A stretch of DNA of 64,000 nucleotides, taken from the NCBI RefSeq assembly GCF_024296685.1, contig NZ_CP100763.1:2976001-3040000 (forward strand). The letters are read 5' to 3'. Under the pieces are notes generated by a model. The model was not told the DNA's origin, did not search any database, and saw only the letters and a program-made list of their open reading frames with translations. This DNA comes from Natrinema marinum. Lineage in GTDB: Archaea > Halobacteriota > Halobacteria > Halobacteriales > Natrialbaceae. The position numbers and the translations under genes are program-made. Of this stretch, positions 61,935 to 64,000 are shown in pieces; the stretch's first letter is position 1; every line of letters starts with the position of its first letter.

Positions 61935-63053
61935 TCACGGGGACCGCCGCTCGAGGACCAGCACGTACCGCGTCAACGACCGGTGGACCCGGCGCTCGAA
62001 CGCCGACTCGAGTTCCCAGCCCGCGGCCCGCGCCTCCTCGGCCCACGAGCGATCGGAGATCACCACGGCCCGCGGTGCGACCCGGTGAGCCTCGGAGAGC
62101 GCGCCCGCGACGAGGTCCTCGAGCCGATGGGTGTCGATCTTCGACTGGCGACCGTAGGGCGCGTCGAAGACGACGCCGTCGACCGCGTCGTCGGCGATGG
62201 GCAGTCGGGTCCCGTCACCCCGGCCGACGTGCCAGGTCCCCCGTGAAACGCCGGTCGGCGAGGGCGCGTCTCGCTCGAGGAAGTGCCGCAGATTCGTCCG
62301 CGCTCCGGCTGCCATCTTCGCCTGCGCGTCGGTGCCGACCACGTCCGCGCCGACGAGACCGGCCTCGACGAGGACGCCGCCGGTGCCACACATCGGGTCC
62401 AAGATCGTCGTGCCCGGCCGCGCGCCGGCGACGTTCGCGACGGCGCGGGCGAGCAGCGGGTCCATGCTCCCGGGCTGGAAGAAGGGTTTGTCCGTCGGCG
62501 CGCGGCTCCCGAAGTCCCGGACGCTCTCGGCCGCGAGCCAGCCGAGCGCGCAGACGGAGACATGTTCGCCCACCGGCTCGTCGCCATCGTCATCGTCTGT
62601 GCGCTCGAGCGGGTCGTCGTCCGCAGGTCGCTCGAGCACGTCACCCCCGCTGGCCTCGAGTCGCCCCTCCGAAAACGCGACCCGCAGGACGTGGTCGGGT
62701 TCCTCGAGATCCACCGAAAAGCCCCGATCGACCAGAATTTGCCCGAGTTCGCGTTCCGCTTGCCCGGTACTCACGCCACTCGAGCCCTGGACGTCGGTCG
62801 CGCGCACGGCAACCGACCCCTCGCGGTCGATCGAGGCGGCCTCGAGGACGGCGCGGGCGCTCGCGAGGTCGGCGTCGCCCCGGCCCAGCAGGTCGCTGGC
62901 GCGGTGGGTGTAGACGAGCCCGCGGACGCGCTCGGGGCTGACGGCGTTCGCGACGGCGAGGCCGGGGGCGATCCGTTCGACGCCGCTGGCGGCGCTCTCA
63001 GCTTCGCGGGCCGCGAACGCGTCGTCCTCGCCGCCTAACTCGAGCAGGTACAC
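61935..63053 (-). CDS. tRNA (guanine10-N2)-dimethyltransferase (Trm-G10/Trm11 family)
   Basis: The 372-residue enzyme methylates N2 of G10 in tRNA. An N-terminal THUMP-like region (about 30-130) contains VRATDVQGSSGVSTGQAERELG. The Rossmann methyltransferase domain carries the SAM motif DPMCGTGGVLVEAGLVGADVVGTD. The catalytic motif reads DAPYGRQSK, where the family has (D/N)PPY. The acidic stretch at about residues 140-165 (ERPADDDPLERTDDDDGDEP) is a haloadaptive loop. The start is GTG at 63053. Confidence 0.9.
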   Translation of the reverse strand: MYLLELGGEDDAFAAREAESAASGVERIAPGLAVANAVSPERVRGLVYTHRASDLLGRGDADLASARAVLEAASIDREGSVAVRATDVQGSSGVSTGQAERELGQILVDRGFSVDLEEPDHVLRVAFSEGRLEASGGDVLERPADDDPLERTDDDDGDEPVGEHVSVCALGWLAAESVRDFGSRAPTDKPFFQPGSMDPLLARAVANVAGARPGTTILDPMCGTGGVLVEAGLVGADVVGTDAQAKMAAGARTNLRHFLERDAPSPTGVSRGTWHVGRGDGTRLPIADDAVDGVVFDAPYGRQSKIDTHRLEDLVAGALSEAHRVAPRAVVISDRSWAEEARAAGWELESAFERRVHRSLTRYVLVLERRSP

Positions 63054-63558
63054 GATCGATGGTGACGGGGCCTCGGGTATGAGGCTGCCGTTTTTCGGGA
63101 ATCAGTTGCGGGACGACTGGCCAGTCGCCTCACTTCGTCGACTGCGGATTTGAGACCGGTGTCGTCGGAAGCGAGCGTCCTGCTAGCGTGGCGACGGGGA
63201 ATTGCCACGGCCTCCCCAACCGATTTCTCTTCACGGGCGCTGCGAGACGGTGAAACCGTCCCGACAGTCGCGGCGCATTGTGCCGCGCACTGCCCGTTTG
63301 CATGGTATACGGGACCTCCGGTCCCGCACTATTCGCGAAGACCTCCCACGCCGTCGACCGCCAGTTCGCTGGTCGCTCACTGGCGCTCAGCGTGCGCCAC
63401 CGCAATCGATCGGTAGTCCCGGGGCGAGACCCCACCGTTGCGCATGCAAGCAACCGGAAACCGGCAATGTTCGCGGCTCGGCCCCGCCGTATATACCGGA
63501 TATATCAGGTGGCGGTACCAACCTTTATAAATCTTAAATACGTCCTTTTAAGCGACTA
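63054..63558. other. 505-bp gene-free region upstream of tbp
   Basis: No credible gene is seen; open frames here are short and lack family features. It contains a perfect 14-bp palindrome CGACTGGCCAGTCG (63114-63127), hairpins GACGGT/ACCGTC (63246-63260) and GGGACC/GGTCCC (63311-63325), and three TATA-like tracts just before tbp. It is likely the control region of tbp and the Trm-G10 gene. Confidence 0.5.
63524..63533 (+). promoter_or_regulatory. tbp: TATA element for tbp
   Basis: TTTATAAATC lies 26-35 nt upstream of the ATG at 63559. It is a near-consensus archaeal TATA box. CCAACC just upstream resembles a BRE only weakly. Confidence 0.7.
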
Positions 63559-64000
63559 ATGACGGATCCGAAGGACACCATCAACATCGAAAACGTGGTG
63601 GCGTCGACCGGTATCGGGCAAGAACTCGACCTCCAGAGTGTCGCGATGGACCTCGAGGGGGCCGACTACGACCCCGAGCAGTTCCCCGGTCTCGTCTACC
63701 GAACCCAGAATCCCAAGTCCGCCGCCCTGATCTTCCGCTCGGGGAAGATCGTCTGTACCGGCGCGAAGAGCACCGACGATGTCCACGAGAGCCTGCGCAT
63801 CGTCTTCGACAAGCTCCGCGAGCTCCAGATTCAGGTCAACGAGGACCCCGAGATCGTCGTCCAGAACATCGTCACCTCGGCCGACCTCGGCCGCAACCTC
63901 AACCTGAACGCGATCGCGATCGGGCTGGGCCTGGAGAACATCGAGTACGAGCCCGAGCAGTTCCCCGGTCTCGTCTACCGCCTCGACGAGCCCGAAGTGG
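63559..64000 (+). CDS. tbp: TATA-binding protein, 5' part (runs off the window)
   Basis: The first 147 codons of a TATA-box-binding protein are visible, starting [21 protein letters not shown]. The two-repeat TBP fold shows in the direct repeats [12 protein letters not shown] and [12 protein letters not shown], about 90 residues apart, and in the [13 protein letters not shown] segment. It binds the TATA element and recruits TFB and RNA polymerase. The rest of the second repeat, including the C-terminal stirrup, lies beyond the window. Haloarchaea often encode several TBPs; this one has the canonical core sequence. Confidence 0.95.
   Translation, partial: MTDPKDTINIENVVASTGIGQELDLQSVAMDLEGADYDPEQFPGLVYRTQNPKSAALIFRSGKIVCTGAKSTDDVHESLRIVFDKLRELQIQVNEDPEIVVQNIVTSADLGRNLNLNAIAIGLGLENIEYEPEQFPGLVYRLDEPEV

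Noticed and set aside
63150-63559. Short overlapping open frames upstream of tbp
   Set aside because: They have basic or low-complexity products, no start context and no family features; the region is treated as control sequence.
1-64000. Mobile element or integration site
   Set aside because: I found no transposase, integrase, terminal inverted repeats or direct repeats; composition and gene content look like core chromosome.

Overview
The window is a GC-rich chromosomal segment from a halophilic archaeon (class Halobacteria), most likely a member of Natrialbales or a close relative. Four lines of evidence support this. The proteins are very acidic. A plant-type halobacterial 2Fe-2S ferredoxin is present at 25167-25556. 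Archaeal information-processing genes are present: aIF1A, TATA-binding protein, an RFC-type clamp-loader subunit, archaeal Trm-G10 methyltransferase and prs. Many start codons lie only 22-32 nt downstream of an AT-rich TATA element, which is the usual layout of leaderless haloarchaeal transcripts. I see no rRNA, convincing tRNA, insertion sequence, integrase or CRISPR array. The gene density and even composition look like core chromosome rather than an accessory island.

Layout. 0.1-10 kb: a class I glutamine amidotransferase, a membrane-anchored HdrD-like iron-sulfur oxidoreductase, a Cmi4-like helical protein, a stand-alone Cas4-like protein, TsaC/Sua5, a redoxin/glutaredoxin-like pair, a CNNM-CBS transporter and a first PiT phosphate permease. 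10-18 kb: DUF5828, a Gln/Gly-rich protein with a cysteine-bearing helical core, upp, a cupin, an IMPACT protein, an ACT regulator, a zinc-ribbon protein and hisB. 18-28 kb: hisA, an SLC13 permease, an ATP-grasp ligase, two tandem PiT paralogues, ferredoxin, an HPP membrane protein, a prepilin peptidase and small proteins. 28-41 kb: HIT, uracil-DNA glycosylase, ileS, a secreted gluzincin-type protein, an H-NOX-like protein, prs with a beta-propeller neighbour, a phosphoglucosamine/phosphomannomutase, DUF7118 and hisI. 41-50 kb: serA, a universal stress protein, serB, two multi-span membrane proteins, and the metY-metX operon. 50-64 kb: a lipoprotein, an MFS carrier, halocyanin, an alanine-glyoxylate-type aminotransferase, aIF1A, DUF460, RNase Z, a DUF7282-type surface protein, an RFC-like ATPase, a CBS-less CNNM protein, a thioesterase, Trm-G10 and the 5' part of tbp.

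How the genes fit together. The window is rich in amino acid biosynthesis: serA and serB for serine, metY-metX for sulfhydrylation of O-acetylhomoserine, and dispersed hisB, hisA and hisI. Nucleotide supply is represented by prs and upp. Three PiT carriers point to heavy investment in phosphate uptake. The redox components (HdrD-like protein, ferredoxin, halocyanin, redoxin pair) are scattered single genes. The observations most worth following are: an H-NOX-like protein with Tyr where the heme-ligating His should be; the Gln/Gly-tailed cysteine helical-bundle protein; a Cas4-like protein that keeps its Fe-S cysteines but appears to have lost the nuclease residues; a DUF460 protein with two RNase H-like domains in tandem; an RFC subunit with altered Walker B and sensor-1 residues; and a cysteine-free redoxin translationally coupled to a CPYC protein. 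Family names and alignments are from memory and reading; no searches were run.
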